64,000 nucleotides of DNA. Origin: Amycolatopsis sp. NBRC 101858 (GTDB taxonomy: Bacteria; Actinomycetota; Actinomycetes; Mycobacteriales; Pseudonocardiaceae). Position 1 is the stretch's first letter. Each line of letters starts with the position of its first letter. The notes under the pieces are model-generated. The model saw nothing but the letters and a program-made list of their open reading frames with translations. It was not told the origin of the DNA and searched no databases. This document shows, piece by piece, positions 7,247 through 16,534 of this stretch. Made by a program: the position numbers and the translations under genes. The stretch covers positions 1,876,681-1,940,680 of the forward strand of contig NZ_BSTD01000001.1 of NCBI RefSeq assembly GCF_030269325.1, written 5' to 3'.

Positions 7247-9037
7247 GTGACGACCCGAAATCGGAGGTTCCATGCGCTCGCCCTGCCCGTCGCGGGGGTG
7301 CTCGCCCTCACCGGTGTGGGTGTCGCGACCGCGGCGAGCGCACCGCGGTTGAGCGCGGACGCGCAGGCGGAGGCCGCGGCGACACAGGCGCTGCGCGGGC
7401 TGACGCTCGAGCAGAAGGTCGGGCAGCTGTTCGTCACCTGGGTGAACGGCAAGTCGGCCGACGAGGTGAACCCGAAGAACCAGACGGACTTCGGCGTCGA
7501 CACCGCAGCGCAGGTCATCCGGAAGTACCACCTCGGCGGCGTCATCTACTTCAACAACGACTCGCGCGACAACTTCGACGACCCCGTGCAGGTCGCGAAG
7601 CTGTCCAACGGCCTCCAGAAGGCCGCCATCGGCAGCGGGGCGCACATCCCGCTGCAGATCGGCGCCGACCAGGAAGGCGGCACGGTGACCCGGATGGGCG
7701 CGCCGGCCACCGAGTTCCCCAACGCGATGGCCATCTCGGCCGGGCGCGACACCGGCCGCGCGACGAAGGCCGCCACCATCCTCGGCCAGGAGCTGCGGGC
7801 CGTCGGGATCAACCAGGACTTCGCGCCCGACACCGACGTCAACTCCAACCCGGCGAACCCCGTGATCGGCGTCCGGTCCTTCGCCGGGCAGCCCGGGCTG
7901 GCGAGCGACTTCGTCGGTGCCGAGCTCAAGGGCTTCCAGAAGTCCGTCGCGGCGACCTCGAAGCACTTCCCCGGCCACGGCGACGCCGCGACCGACAGCC
8001 ACACCGGCCTGCCCCGGATCGACCGGACCGAGCAGGAGTGGCGGGCCATCGACGTGCCGCCGTTCAAGGCCGCCATCAAGGCCGGCGTCCCCTCGATCAT
8101 GACCGCGCACATCCAGTTCCCCAGCCTCGACCCGTCGCTCGAACCCGCGACGCTGTCGAAGCCGATCGTCACCGGGAAGCTGCGGGTCGAACTGGGCTAC
8201 AACGGTGTCGTCATCACCGACTCCCTCGAAATGCAGGGCGTGCGCGAGATGCACAGCGACGCCGAGATCCCGGTCCTCGCGCTCAAGGCCGGCGTCGACC
8301 AGCTGCTCATGCCGGTGCACCTCGACGTCGCCATCAACTCCGTGCTCGCCGCGGTGAAGTCCGGTGAGATCCCGATGCAGCGGATCGACCAGAGCGTGCT
8401 GCGCGTGCTGAAGCTGAAGTTCGAGCGCGGCATCCTCTTCTCGCCGTTCGTCGACCCGAACCGCGTGATGAAGACGGTCGGCACGCCCGCGAACCTCAAG
8501 ACGGCGCAGGACATCGCCGACCGCGGCATCACGGCCGTCGCGAACGACGCCGGTGTCCTCCCGCTGAAGCAGAAGCCCGCCACGGCGCTCGTGACCGGCT
8601 GGGGCGTCGCCACCACGACGACGCTCGCGCAGAAGCTGACCGCCCACGGCACGGCCGCGACGGCGTACCAGACCGGCCAGGCCCCGACGGACGCCCAGAT
8701 CGCGCAAGCGGTCGCGAACGCCAAGAACGTCGACCTGGTCGTCGTCTTGACCAACAACATCGGCGGCTTCCCGCTGCAGACCAAGCTCCTCGACGCCCTG
8801 CAGGCCACCGGCAAGCCGGTCGTCGCGGTCGCCGCGCAGATCCCCTACGACGCCGGTTACGCGTCCACAGTCAAGACCTGGCTGGCGACCTACGGCTACA
8901 TCGGGCCGACGCTGGAAGCACTGGCCAAGGTGATCCTCGGCGAGACGAAGCCGACCGGGAAGCTGCCGGTCGACATCCCGGCGGGAGCCGACGTGCACAC
9001 CGTGAAGTACCCCTTCGGCCACGGGCTGGCCTGGTGA
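7247..9037 (+). CDS. nagZ: Secreted GH3 beta-N-acetylglucosaminidase (NagZ-like)
   Basis: 596 aa from GTG 7247 with GGGAGG just upstream. An export signal (RRFHALALPVAGVLALTG...ATAAS) precedes a GH3 domain. The NagZ loop KHFPGHGDAATDSH carries the His/Asp acid-base pair, and VVITDSLEMQGV carries the nucleophile Asp. A GH3 C-terminal domain follows, as in the two-domain Bacillus NagZ (YbbD). It releases non-reducing GlcNAc from muropeptides outside the cytoplasm. The stop overlaps the start of namZ (GTGA). First gene of the muropeptide locus. Confidence 0.9.
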   Translation: MTTRNRRFHALALPVAGVLALTGVGVATAASAPRLSADAQAEAAATQALRGLTLEQKVGQLFVTWVNGKSADEVNPKNQTDFGVDTAAQVIRKYHLGGVIYFNNDSRDNFDDPVQVAKLSNGLQKAAIGSGAHIPLQIGADQEGGTVTRMGAPATEFPNAMAISAGRDTGRATKAATILGQELRAVGINQDFAPDTDVNSNPANPVIGVRSFAGQPGLASDFVGAELKGFQKSVAATSKHFPGHGDAATDSHTGLPRIDRTEQEWRAIDVPPFKAAIKAGVPSIMTAHIQFPSLDPSLEPATLSKPIVTGKLRVELGYNGVVITDSLEMQGVREMHSDAEIPVLALKAGVDQLLMPVHLDVAINSVLAAVKSGEIPMQRIDQSVLRVLKLKFERGILFSPFVDPNRVMKTVGTPANLKTAQDIADRGITAVANDAGVLPLKQKPATALVTGWGVATTTTLAQKLTAHGTAATAYQTGQAPTDAQIAQAVANAKNVDLVVVLTNNIGGFPLQTKLLDALQATGKPVVAVAAQIPYDAGYASTVKTWLATYGYIGPTLEALAKVILGETKPTGKLPVDIPAGADVHTVKYPFGHGLAW

Positions 9038-10317
9038 ACCTGAACCGGCGCCACTTCCTCGGCGCGGGAGCGCTCGCGGTCCCGGCCCTGGCGGGCGGCT
9101 CGGCCGTCGCCGGGGCCCAGCCCGAGCCGCCGGCACAGGAGCAGGCCCAGGCCCACCCCGGCCGCGTCTTCACCGGCGCGGAGCAGCTGGCCGCGCAGGG
9201 CTGGCGGTCCCTGACGGGCCGCAAGCTCGGCGTCCTGTCGAACCCGACCGGGGTCCTGCTGAACGGCGACCACATCGTCGACTCGATGGTCGCGGCCGGT
9301 GTGAAGCCGGTCGCGGCCTTCGGGCCCGAGCACGGCTTCCGCGGCAGTGCGCAGGCCGGCGGCTCCGAAGGCGACTACACCGACCCGCGCACCGGCGTAC
9401 CGGTGTACGACGCGTACGGCGCCGACGCAGCGAAGCTCGCTTCGCTGTTCACCAAGGCGGGCGTCGACACGGTCGTCTTCGACATCGCCGACGTCGGCGC
9501 GCGCTTCTACACCTACATCTGGTCGCTCTACACGGCGATGGTGGCCGCGGCGCAGGTCAAGGCCGCCTTCGTCGTGCTCGACCGGCCGAACCCGATCGGC
9601 GGGCGGGCGGCCGGGCCGCTGCTCGACCCGAAGTTCTCCTCGGGCATCGGGAAGAAGGCGATCGTCCAGCAGCACGGCATGACCGTCGGCGAGCTGGCTC
9701 GCTTCTTCGCCGAAGAGTTCCTGCCCGCCGAAGGCGTGAAGCTCGACCGCCTCGAAGTCGTCCAGGTACGCGGCTGGCAGCGCGACACGCTCTTCGCGCA
9801 GACCGGGCTGAACTGGGTGCTGCCGAGCCCGAACATGCCGACGCCGGACACGGCGCTCGTCTACCCGGGCACCGGCATGTTCGAAGGCACGGTGTTCTCC
9901 GAGGGCCGCGGCACGACCCGGCCGTTCGAGATCATCGGCGCGCCCGGGCTCGACTGGCGCTGGCGCGAGAAGCTCGAGGACCTCGCGCTGCCCGGCGCCC
10001 GGTTCCGCGAGATCTACTTCGTGCCGACGTTCAGCAAGTTCGTCAACCAGACCTGCGGAGGCGTGCAGGTCAGCGTCGACGACCCGCGGGCCTTCGACGC
10101 GATCCGCATCGCGGTCGCCATGCTCGTCACGGCGAAGGCGCTGCACCCGGACGTCTTCGCCTGGCGCCCCGACAACTACATCGACAAGCTCTCCGGCTCC
10201 GACCGGCTCCGGACCATGGTCGACGCCGGCGCGGGCGTCGACGAGGTCACCGGCGCCTGGCGGGCCGAGCTGGCCGAGTTCGACCGGAAACGTCGTCGCT
10301 ACCTGCTCTACCGCTGA
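9034..10317 (+). CDS. namZ: Exo-beta-N-acetylmuramidase NamZ (GH171, DUF1343)
   Basis: 427 aa from GTG 9034, overlapping nagZ by 4 nt. The N-terminus LNRRHFLGAGALAVPAL is a twin-arginine signal. The mature protein is a full DUF1343 domain: LGVLSNPTGV, GPEHGFRG, VYDAYG and VFDIADVGARFYTYIW are hallmark segments of NamZ/YbbC. NamZ removes MurNAc from the non-reducing end of glycan chains after NagZ has removed GlcNAc, giving the MurNAc that MurQ handles after phosphorylation. Bacillus subtilis pairs the same genes. Adjacent AmiE-like and MurR/MurQ genes support the pathway. Confidence 0.9.
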   Translation: MNLNRRHFLGAGALAVPALAGGSAVAGAQPEPPAQEQAQAHPGRVFTGAEQLAAQGWRSLTGRKLGVLSNPTGVLLNGDHIVDSMVAAGVKPVAAFGPEHGFRGSAQAGGSEGDYTDPRTGVPVYDAYGADAAKLASLFTKAGVDTVVFDIADVGARFYTYIWSLYTAMVAAAQVKAAFVVLDRPNPIGGRAAGPLLDPKFSSGIGKKAIVQQHGMTVGELARFFAEEFLPAEGVKLDRLEVVQVRGWQRDTLFAQTGLNWVLPSPNMPTPDTALVYPGTGMFEGTVFSEGRGTTRPFEIIGAPGLDWRWREKLEDLALPGARFREIYFVPTFSKFVNQTCGGVQVSVDDPRAFDAIRIAVAMLVTAKALHPDVFAWRPDNYIDKLSGSDRLRTMVDAGAGVDEVTGAWRAELAEFDRKRRRYLLYR

Positions 10318-10327
10318 GGGAGAACTC

Positions 10328-12085
10328 GTGCGTGCTAGGAAGGTCCTCGCCGCGGCCACCGGAGTGCTGGTCGCGCTGACCACGTTGACCTCGGGAGCCA
10401 GCGCCATCACCGGACGCCACGACGCCGGCCGCTTCGACCGGCCGCAGCAGGGCTTCGCCCCGTCGTGGACGACCCTGCACGACGGCAAGCCGAAGGAAGT
10501 CAACCTCGACCCGGCGCCGATCAAGGCCGCCGAGGACTTCCTCGCGAGCTGGACGAAGCCGGACGCCACCGGGCACCCGCACTTCTCCGGCGCGGTCGGC
10601 CTGCTGGCCCACGACGGCGTGGTCGTCGACCGGTACGCCGTCGGCGGCGCGCTGCGGTACGCCGACGCCGCGGGCACCGAACTGCCCGCCGACCAGCAGG
10701 TCCCGATGCGCAACGACACCATCTTCGACATGGCGTCGATCTCGAAGCTGTTCACCTCGATCGCCGTGCTGCAACTCGTCGAACGCGGTCAGCTCACCAT
10801 CGACACCCCGGTGAGCCGGTTCTTCCCGGAGTTCGCCACCGGCGACAAGGCCGCCATCACGATCAAGATGCTGCTCACGCACGTCTCCGGGTTCGACGCC
10901 GACCCGATCCCGTCGCTGTGGGCCGGCTACCCCGACATCCCCTCCCGCCGGCAGGCGGTGCTCGACAGCCCGCTGAAGAACAAGCCGGGCACGACCTACC
11001 TCTACTCCGACATCAACCTGCTCACCCTCGGCTTCATCGTCGAGAAGCTGACCGGGCAGCCGCTGGACAAGGTGGTCCACGACCGGATCACCGCGCCACT
11101 GGGCATGGTCGACACCGGGTACAACCCACCGGCGTCGAAGCTGAACCGGATCGCCGCGACGGAGTACGAGGCCAATCCGCCACGCGGGATGGTGCGCGGC
11201 AGTGTGCACGACGAGAACGCGTGGTCGCTCGGCGGCGTCGCCGGGCACGCCGGGGTGTTCAGCACCGCGAACGACATGGCCACCCTCGCCCAGACGATGC
11301 TCAACGGCGGCAGCTACCGCGGGCACCGGATCCTCCGCGAGGACACCGTGCGGCAGATGATGCTGACGAACTACAACCAGCAGTTCCCGGACGACGCGCA
11401 CGGCCTGGGCTTCGAGCTCGACCAGCCCTGGTACATGGGCGCGCTGGCCTCCCCGGTCACCGCCGGGCACACCGGCTTCACCGGGACGACGCTGGTCATC
11501 GACCCCGAGTCGCGTTCCTTCGCGATCCTGCTGACCAACCGCGTGCACCCGAGCCGGAACTGGGGCTCGATCAACACCGCGCGCCAGGTGTGGGCGACGT
11601 CGCTGGCCAGGGCGATGGCCGTCGAACCCCAGGTCGGGAAGGACGCGTGGACGAGCACGCTGGGTAACGCGAGCGCCGCCACGCTGAGTACCCGCCCGTT
11701 TACTACGCAAAGTGATCAAGCACGGGTGTCCTTTTACGCCTTCGTGGACACCGAGGGAAGTACAGATCCATTACAGCTGCAAGCGTCCACCGACGGGGTG
11801 AACTGGCAACCGATCGCGCTATCGGTTTCCGGGCCGGGCGCACCCTCCGGAGATGTGACGTCGCTCTCCGGACACGGGCACCGTGCCTGGTGGAAGGCGA
11901 GCGGCGCGGTACCCCAGGGCGCGTCGGTGAGCCTCAGGTGGCGTTACAGCACCGATCCGAACTACACGGGCCGCGGTGTTTCGGTCGACGGTGTGAAAGT
12001 CACCGAGAGCGGCCGATCACTCCTCGACGGTGAACGGAACCCCGCCGTTTTCGTCGCAGAGGGTTGGCAGTTGAGCGCACGGTGA
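10328..12085 (+). CDS. Secreted serine beta-lactamase-fold hydrolase (AmiE/YbbE-like) with C-terminal beta domain
   Basis: 585 aa from GTG 10328, preceded by GAGGGAGAA. Signal peptide VRARKVLAAATGVLVALTTL. A class C beta-lactamase/PBP fold follows: SxxK as SISK in FDMASISKLF, the Tyr motif YSD in TYLYSDINLL, and HTGFTGT as the third-motif region. In Bacillus the neighbour of namZ/nagZ (amiE, ybbE) cleaves MurNAc from peptide, and the same role is inferred here. The last ~140 residues (from TLSTRPFTT) look like a separate beta-sandwich, possibly carbohydrate- or wall-binding. A TTA codon occurs at 11771-11773. Confidence 0.8.
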   Translation: MRARKVLAAATGVLVALTTLTSGASAITGRHDAGRFDRPQQGFAPSWTTLHDGKPKEVNLDPAPIKAAEDFLASWTKPDATGHPHFSGAVGLLAHDGVVVDRYAVGGALRYADAAGTELPADQQVPMRNDTIFDMASISKLFTSIAVLQLVERGQLTIDTPVSRFFPEFATGDKAAITIKMLLTHVSGFDADPIPSLWAGYPDIPSRRQAVLDSPLKNKPGTTYLYSDINLLTLGFIVEKLTGQPLDKVVHDRITAPLGMVDTGYNPPASKLNRIAATEYEANPPRGMVRGSVHDENAWSLGGVAGHAGVFSTANDMATLAQTMLNGGSYRGHRILREDTVRQMMLTNYNQQFPDDAHGLGFELDQPWYMGALASPVTAGHTGFTGTTLVIDPESRSFAILLTNRVHPSRNWGSINTARQVWATSLARAMAVEPQVGKDAWTSTLGNASAATLSTRPFTTQSDQARVSFYAFVDTEGSTDPLQLQASTDGVNWQPIALSVSGPGAPSGDVTSLSGHGHRAWWKASGAVPQGASVSLRWRYSTDPNYTGRGVSVDGVKVTESGRSLLDGERNPAVFVAEGWQLSAR

Positions 12086-12296
12086 CAGCCCTGTCGCACG
12101 GCGTCGAACTTCCGGCTCAGTTAACCGTCTCCTTGCCGTTTGCACCGCGACACTAAGTTGCCAAGTCGTTAGCTTGACCTCGTTAACAAGACCGACCTGG
12201 TTGGCGACTTTCTGGTCAGTGATTAATCGCAAATCCAGATCCGCAGACACGGACGGGTTGCGATCCGACCGAAGGGTGTGGGTAGCCTTGTCGCAG
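12086..12296 (+). promoter_or_regulatory. Upstream region of murR-like gene
   Basis: 211 nt, more AT-rich than its flanks. TTGCGA (12258-12263) and TAGCCT (12283-12288) precede the ATG at 12297 by a distance that would give an almost leaderless mRNA; their 19-nt spacing is long. No clear palindromic operator seen. Confidence 0.35.
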
Positions 12297-13298
12297 ATGC
12301 CAACGGTTAGTAACTTTCCGACGGTGAGTGATACCGAATCCGTAGTCGGCACGGCACCGTCCGAAGCCGTAGCGGTCCAGACGGCCGTGCGGGACGCGGA
12401 CTCCAGCCCGCTGGTGCGGATTCGGTCCTTGCTCCCCGGCCTGGCCCGCGCCGAGCAGCGCGTGGCGAAGGTGGTGCTGGAGGATCCCGCGCACGTCGCG
12501 AGACGCAGCATCACCGAAGTCGCCTTGGCCGCGAACACGAGTGAAACGACGGTGACACGCTTCTGCAAGGCGGTCGGCGTCGGCGGGTACCCGCAGCTGC
12601 GCATCGCGCTGGCCGCGGACACCGCTCGCACCGAGGCGCGCACCACGCGCAACCTCGGCGGCGAGATCGGACCCGACGACGACCTGGCGGCCGTCATCGG
12701 GAAGGTCAGCTTCGCCGACGCGCGTGCCGTCGAAGAGACGGCCGACCAGCTCGACGTCGCCACGCTGGAGCGCGTGATCGAGGTCGTCGCGAGCGCCGGC
12801 CGCGCGGACGTCTACGGCGTGGGCGCCAGCGCGTTCGTCGCCGCGGACCTGCAGCAGAAGCTGCACCGCATCGGCCGCGTGTGCTTCGCGTGGTCGGACA
12901 CGCACATCATGCTGACCTCGGCCGCGGTGCTGAGCCCGGGAGACGTCGCGATCGGCGTTTCGCACACCGGGGCGACCACCGACACCGTCGAGGCGCTGCG
13001 GGTGGCCCGGGAGCACGGCGCGATCACCATCGCCGTGACGAACTTCCCGCGGTCCCCGATCACCGAGGTGGCCGACTACGTTTTGACCACGGCGGCGCGG
13101 GAAACCACGTTCCGTTCGGGGGCCACGGCGAGCCGCATCGCCCAGCTCACCGTCATCGACTGCCTGTTCATCGGGGTCGCGCAGCGGCACATGGACGCGT
13201 CGGTCAACGCTCTGGACGCCACCCGGGACGCGGTCGGCTCGCACCGCTTGGGGGTCAGGCCGGACGGCCGTCGCCGTCCGCGGGAAACCGGCAAGTAA
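12297..13298 (+). CDS. RpiR-family SIS-domain regulator (MurR-like)
   Basis: 333 aa from ATG 12297. After an unstructured ~35-residue lead comes an RpiR helix-turn-helix (RSLLPGLARAEQRVAKVVLE, then TEVALAANTSETTVTRFCKAVG). A SIS sugar-phosphate-binding domain follows (YGVGASAFVAADLQQK, GVSHTGATTDTVEALR). MurR proteins sense MurNAc-6-phosphate and control MurNAc use. The stop TAA overlaps the murQ ATG by one base (TAATG), so the two are co-translated. Probable repressor of the locus; the ligand is inferred from context. Confidence 0.82.
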   Translation: MPTVSNFPTVSDTESVVGTAPSEAVAVQTAVRDADSSPLVRIRSLLPGLARAEQRVAKVVLEDPAHVARRSITEVALAANTSETTVTRFCKAVGVGGYPQLRIALAADTARTEARTTRNLGGEIGPDDDLAAVIGKVSFADARAVEETADQLDVATLERVIEVVASAGRADVYGVGASAFVAADLQQKLHRIGRVCFAWSDTHIMLTSAAVLSPGDVAIGVSHTGATTDTVEALRVAREHGAITIAVTNFPRSPITEVADYVLTTAARETTFRSGATASRIAQLTVIDCLFIGVAQRHMDASVNALDATRDAVGSHRLGVRPDGRRRPRETGK

Positions 13299-14248
13299 TG
13301 ACGGAAAAAGTGAGGCGCATGATGACCGTCCCCACGCAGGCGGTGCACGTCGATTCGCCGACCGAGACCCGCAATCCCCGCACCACGGACATCGACCTGA
13401 TGTCCACCGCGGGGATCCTGGGCGCGATCAACGCCGAGGACCGCACGGTCGCCGGCGCCGTGGCCGAGGTGCTGCCGCAGGTGGCCCGCGCGGTGGACTA
13501 CGCGGTCGACGCCCTGCGGGCGGGCGGCCGGGTGCACTACGTCGGCGCGGGGACGTCCGGGCGGCTGGCCACGCTGGACGCGGCCGAGCTGGTGCCGACG
13601 TTCAACGTGCCGGCGGACTGGTTCATCGCGCACCACGCCGGCGGCGAGCGCGCGCTGCGCCAGGCCGTCGAAAACGCGGAGGACGACGACGGGGCCGGCG
13701 CGGCCGAGATGGCCGCCATGGTCCAGCCGGGCGACTTCGTGCTGGGGCTGACGGCGTCGGGCAGGACGCCGTACGTCTTGGGCGCGCTGCTGGCCGCGTC
13801 GCGCCAGGGTGCCCACACCGGCCTGGTGTCGGGCAACCCGAAGGCCGCCAAGCCGGCGGGCGTCGACGTGCTCATCGCCGTCGACACCGGCCCGGAGGCG
13901 ATCGCCGGGTCGACCCGGATGAAGGCGGGCACGGCGCAGAAGATGATCCTCACGTCGTTCTCCACGGCGACGATGATCAAGCTGGGCCGCACCTACTCGA
14001 ACCTGATGGTCAGCATGCGGGCGACGAACGCGAAGCTGCGCGGCCGGACCATCCGGATCCTGCAGGAAGCCACCGGCATGACGATGGCGGACTGCTCGGA
14101 CGCGCTCACCGAGGCCGGGGGCGACCTCAAGGTGGCGCTGGTGCACTTGCTCTCCGGGGAAGACGTCAAGAGCGCCGCGAAGGCGCTGCACGTCTCCGGC
14201 GGGCACGTCCGGAAGGCGCTGGATCTGGTGCGGGTGCGCGCGAGCTAG
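13298..14248 (+). CDS. murQ: N-acetylmuramic acid 6-phosphate etherase
   Basis: 316 aa if the overlapping ATG at 13298 is used. ATGs at 13319 and 13322, with GTGAGG just upstream, are good alternatives and would give a length nearer the family norm. MurQ signatures: TERRNP-like TETRNPRTTDID, VHYVGAGTSGRLATLDAAEL, AGSTRMKAGTAQKMILT. It cleaves the D-lactyl ether of MurNAc-6-P to GlcNAc-6-P. No PTS transporter (MurP) or MurNAc kinase (AnmK/MurK) is adjacent, so uptake and phosphorylation must be handled elsewhere. Confidence 0.92.
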   Translation: MTEKVRRMMTVPTQAVHVDSPTETRNPRTTDIDLMSTAGILGAINAEDRTVAGAVAEVLPQVARAVDYAVDALRAGGRVHYVGAGTSGRLATLDAAELVPTFNVPADWFIAHHAGGERALRQAVENAEDDDGAGAAEMAAMVQPGDFVLGLTASGRTPYVLGALLAASRQGAHTGLVSGNPKAAKPAGVDVLIAVDTGPEAIAGSTRMKAGTAQKMILTSFSTATMIKLGRTYSNLMVSMRATNAKLRGRTIRILQEATGMTMADCSDALTEAGGDLKVALVHLLSGEDVKSAAKALHVSGGHVRKALDLVRVRAS

Positions 14249-14294
14249 ACCTTCATCTGTTCACCTGTCTACCCTCTCAGATGAGGGAAGGCGG

Positions 14295-15389
14295 GTGGCG
14301 ATGGCGGGCACAGAGGACTCGCGGCGCGGGCTTTCGCGCCGCGAGTGGGTGTCGATCGGCGGGATGGCGGGGTTCATCCTGCTCCTCAACGTCGTGGGCT
14401 GGGTGGTGCTGGCGGTCTTCGTCGCACCCCAGCACTACGCGCTGGGCGCGTCCGGTGTCTTCGGGATCGGCCTCGGCGTCACGGCCTTCACCCTCGGCAT
14501 GCGGCACGCGTTCGACGCCGACCACATCGCCGCGATCGACAACACCACCCGCAAGCTGATGGCCGACGGCCAGCGGCCGCTGTCGGTCGGGTTCTGGTTC
14601 TCCCTCGGGCACTCGACGATCGTCTTCGCGCTGTGCCTGCTGCTTTCCCTCGGCGTCCGCGCGCTGGCCGGGCAGGTCGAGGACGACTCGTCGGCGCTGC
14701 ACGACGCGACCGGCATCATCGGGACGTCGGTGTCCGGCGTGTTCCTGTACGTGATCGCGATCCTGAACCTCGTCGTGCTGATCGGCATCCTGCGGGTGTT
14801 CCGGCGGATGCGCCACGGCGAGTTCGACGAGGCCGCGCTGGAGAACCAGCTGAACAACCGCGGCGTGATGAACCGCCTGCTGCGCGGCGCGACGAAGTCC
14901 GTGCGCAAGCCGTGGCACATCTACCCCGTCGGCGTGCTGTTCGGCCTGGGCTTCGACACCGCGACCGAGATCGGGCTGCTGGTGCTCGCCGCCGGCGCCG
15001 CCACGTTCGCCCTGCCCTGGTACGCGATCCTCGTGCTGCCGATCCTGTTCGCCGCCGGGATGAGCCTGTTCGACACGGTGGACGGCTGTTTCATGAACTT
15101 CGCCTACGGCTGGGCGTTCGCGAAGCCGGTGCGCAAGATCTTCTACAACATCACGGTGACGACGTTGTCGGTCGCCGTCGCGTTCGTCATCGGCACGATC
15201 GAGCTGGTGTCGATCCTCGCCGAGAAGCTGGACATCACGTCGGGGCCGCTGGCCGCGATCGCGTCGGTGGACCTGGACTACGTCGGCTTCGGGATCGTCG
15301 GGTTGTTCGTGCTGACGTGGGTCATCGCGCTGGCGGTGTGGCGGTTCGGGCGGATCGAAGAGAAGTGGTCGGCGAAGCTGAGCGGGTGA
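14295..15389 (+). CDS. NiCoT-family nickel/cobalt transporter
   Basis: 364 aa from GTG 14295 (ATG 14301 is possible; AAGGCGG lies upstream). About eight membrane segments. The family signature RHAFDADHIAAIDN in the second helix holds the metal-binding His/Asp residues, and LGFDTATEIGLL is the matching motif in the second half. A long cytoplasmic stretch (RRMRHGEFDEAALENQLNN) separates the halves. High-affinity Ni2+ or Co2+ uptake for urease, hydrogenase or cobalamin enzymes; which metal cannot be told. The 3' end overlaps the convergent MFS gene by 68 nt. Confidence 0.88.
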   Translation: MAMAGTEDSRRGLSRREWVSIGGMAGFILLLNVVGWVVLAVFVAPQHYALGASGVFGIGLGVTAFTLGMRHAFDADHIAAIDNTTRKLMADGQRPLSVGFWFSLGHSTIVFALCLLLSLGVRALAGQVEDDSSALHDATGIIGTSVSGVFLYVIAILNLVVLIGILRVFRRMRHGEFDEAALENQLNNRGVMNRLLRGATKSVRKPWHIYPVGVLFGLGFDTATEIGLLVLAAGAATFALPWYAILVLPILFAAGMSLFDTVDGCFMNFAYGWAFAKPVRKIFYNITVTTLSVAVAFVIGTIELVSILAEKLDITSGPLAAIASVDLDYVGFGIVGLFVLTWVIALAVWRFGRIEEKWSAKLSG

Positions 15390-16518
15390 CGCACAGGGCG
15401 AGCGCGGCGACGGCGGCGACCGCCCCGGCCGGCCCGACCCACGCCGGGCCCGCGGCGGCGAGGACGACTCCGCCGAGCGCCGAACCGAGCGCACCGCCGA
15501 CGTAGATCGCCGAGCCGTTCACGCCCAGCGCGACGGTCGGGACGTCCGGCGCGATCGTGAAGAGCCGGTACTGCTGCGGCACCATCAGCATCCCGCCGAA
15601 GGCGCCGGCGAACACGGCGAACAGCAGCGCGCCGGGCAGGGACAGCACGGCGAGGTCGACGACGGCGAGCACCACCGCGGTGCCGGCCAGCGAAAGCGCG
15701 CGGACCCGCGCCGGACCGAGGCGGTCGGTGGCGTGGCCGGTGGCCGTCGTCCCGGCGAGCTGGCCGAGCCCGAAGCCGACCAGCACCCACGACAGCACGG
15801 CGCCGCTCGCGACCGGGGCGACCAGCACCGGCAGGTAGACGAACACGGTGAACCCGGCGAGCGTGCCGAAGACCGTCACCACCAGGACGCGGGCGACCGC
15901 CGGCCGCACGACGACGGCGAGCCGCTCGCGCAGCCCGGCCGCGGGCACGCGGACCTCGGGGATGATCGGGATCAGCACCGCGACGACGACCGCGACCACC
16001 CCGATCCCCCACATCACCGCGCGCCAGCCGAACCACTGCCCGGCGAGCACGCCGATCGGGACGCCGAGCACCATCGACACGCTCATCCCGGCGGCGACCG
16101 TGGAGAGGGCGCGGCCGCGGCGCTGTTCGGACGAGAGCGCGCCGGCGAGGACGTAGGCGTTGGACTGGAAGGCGGCGGCGCCGATCGCGGCGAGCACCCG
16201 CGCGAGGGCGACCACGGCGAACGAGGTGCCGAGCGCCTGCCCGGCCATGCCGACGGTGAACAGCACCATGCCGCCGGCCAGCACCCACCGCCGGTCCCAG
16301 GTACCGGTGAACGCGGCGATGAGCGGGGACGCGACCGCGTAGGTCAGGGCGAAGACGGTGGCGAGCTGGCCCGCGACGGACTCCGTCACGTGCAGGTCGG
16401 CGGCGATGACGGGCAGCAGGCCGTTGAGCACGAACCCGTCGGTGCCGACGGTGAACGTGCCCACCGCGAGGACGAGCAGGACCCCCAGTCGATCATTAGA
16501 TGATCGTCGAATCGTCAT
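15322..16518 (-). CDS. MFS drug/sugar efflux transporter (DHA1 type)
   Basis: 398 aa with twelve hydrophobic segments from ATG 16516-16518. Typical DHA1 motifs: GTFTVGTDGFVLNGLLP in helix 1 and the loop 2-3 motif region TGTWDRRWVLAGG. Helix 5 has a GVPIGVLAGQWFGWR motif C. It diverges from an ArsR-type regulator gene 61 nt away, and an operator-like palindrome lies inside its first codons, so repression by that regulator and induction by the pump substrate are likely. The substrate is unknown. The last ~22 codons overlap the convergent NiCoT gene. Confidence 0.85.
   Translation of the reverse strand: MTIRRSSNDRLGVLLVLAVGTFTVGTDGFVLNGLLPVIAADLHVTESVAGQLATVFALTYAVASPLIAAFTGTWDRRWVLAGGMVLFTVGMAGQALGTSFAVVALARVLAAIGAAAFQSNAYVLAGALSSEQRRGRALSTVAAGMSVSMVLGVPIGVLAGQWFGWRAVMWGIGVVAVVVAVLIPIIPEVRVPAAGLRERLAVVVRPAVARVLVVTVFGTLAGFTVFVYLPVLVAPVASGAVLSWVLVGFGLGQLAGTTATGHATDRLGPARVRALSLAGTAVVLAVVDLAVLSLPGALLFAVFAGAFGGMLMVPQQYRLFTIAPDVPTVALGVNGSAIYVGGALGSALGGVVLAAAGPAWVGPAGAVAAVAALALCVTRSASPTTSLRSARTATPPAR
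16490..16506. promoter_or_regulatory. Palindrome in the MFS 5' coding end
   Basis: CGATCAT-TAG-ATGATCG, a perfect 7-3-7 inverted repeat, 12-28 nt inside the MFS gene. It shares the CGATC/GATCG core with the site at 16543-16560. Likely operator for the adjacent ArsR protein. Confidence 0.5.
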
Positions 16519-16534
16519 ACGGTCATGATGGAGC

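Noticed and set aside
15322..15389. Frameshift at the NiCoT/MFS convergent overlap
   Set aside because: Both proteins have plausible C-termini; a 68-nt tail-to-tail overlap is simply compact packing.
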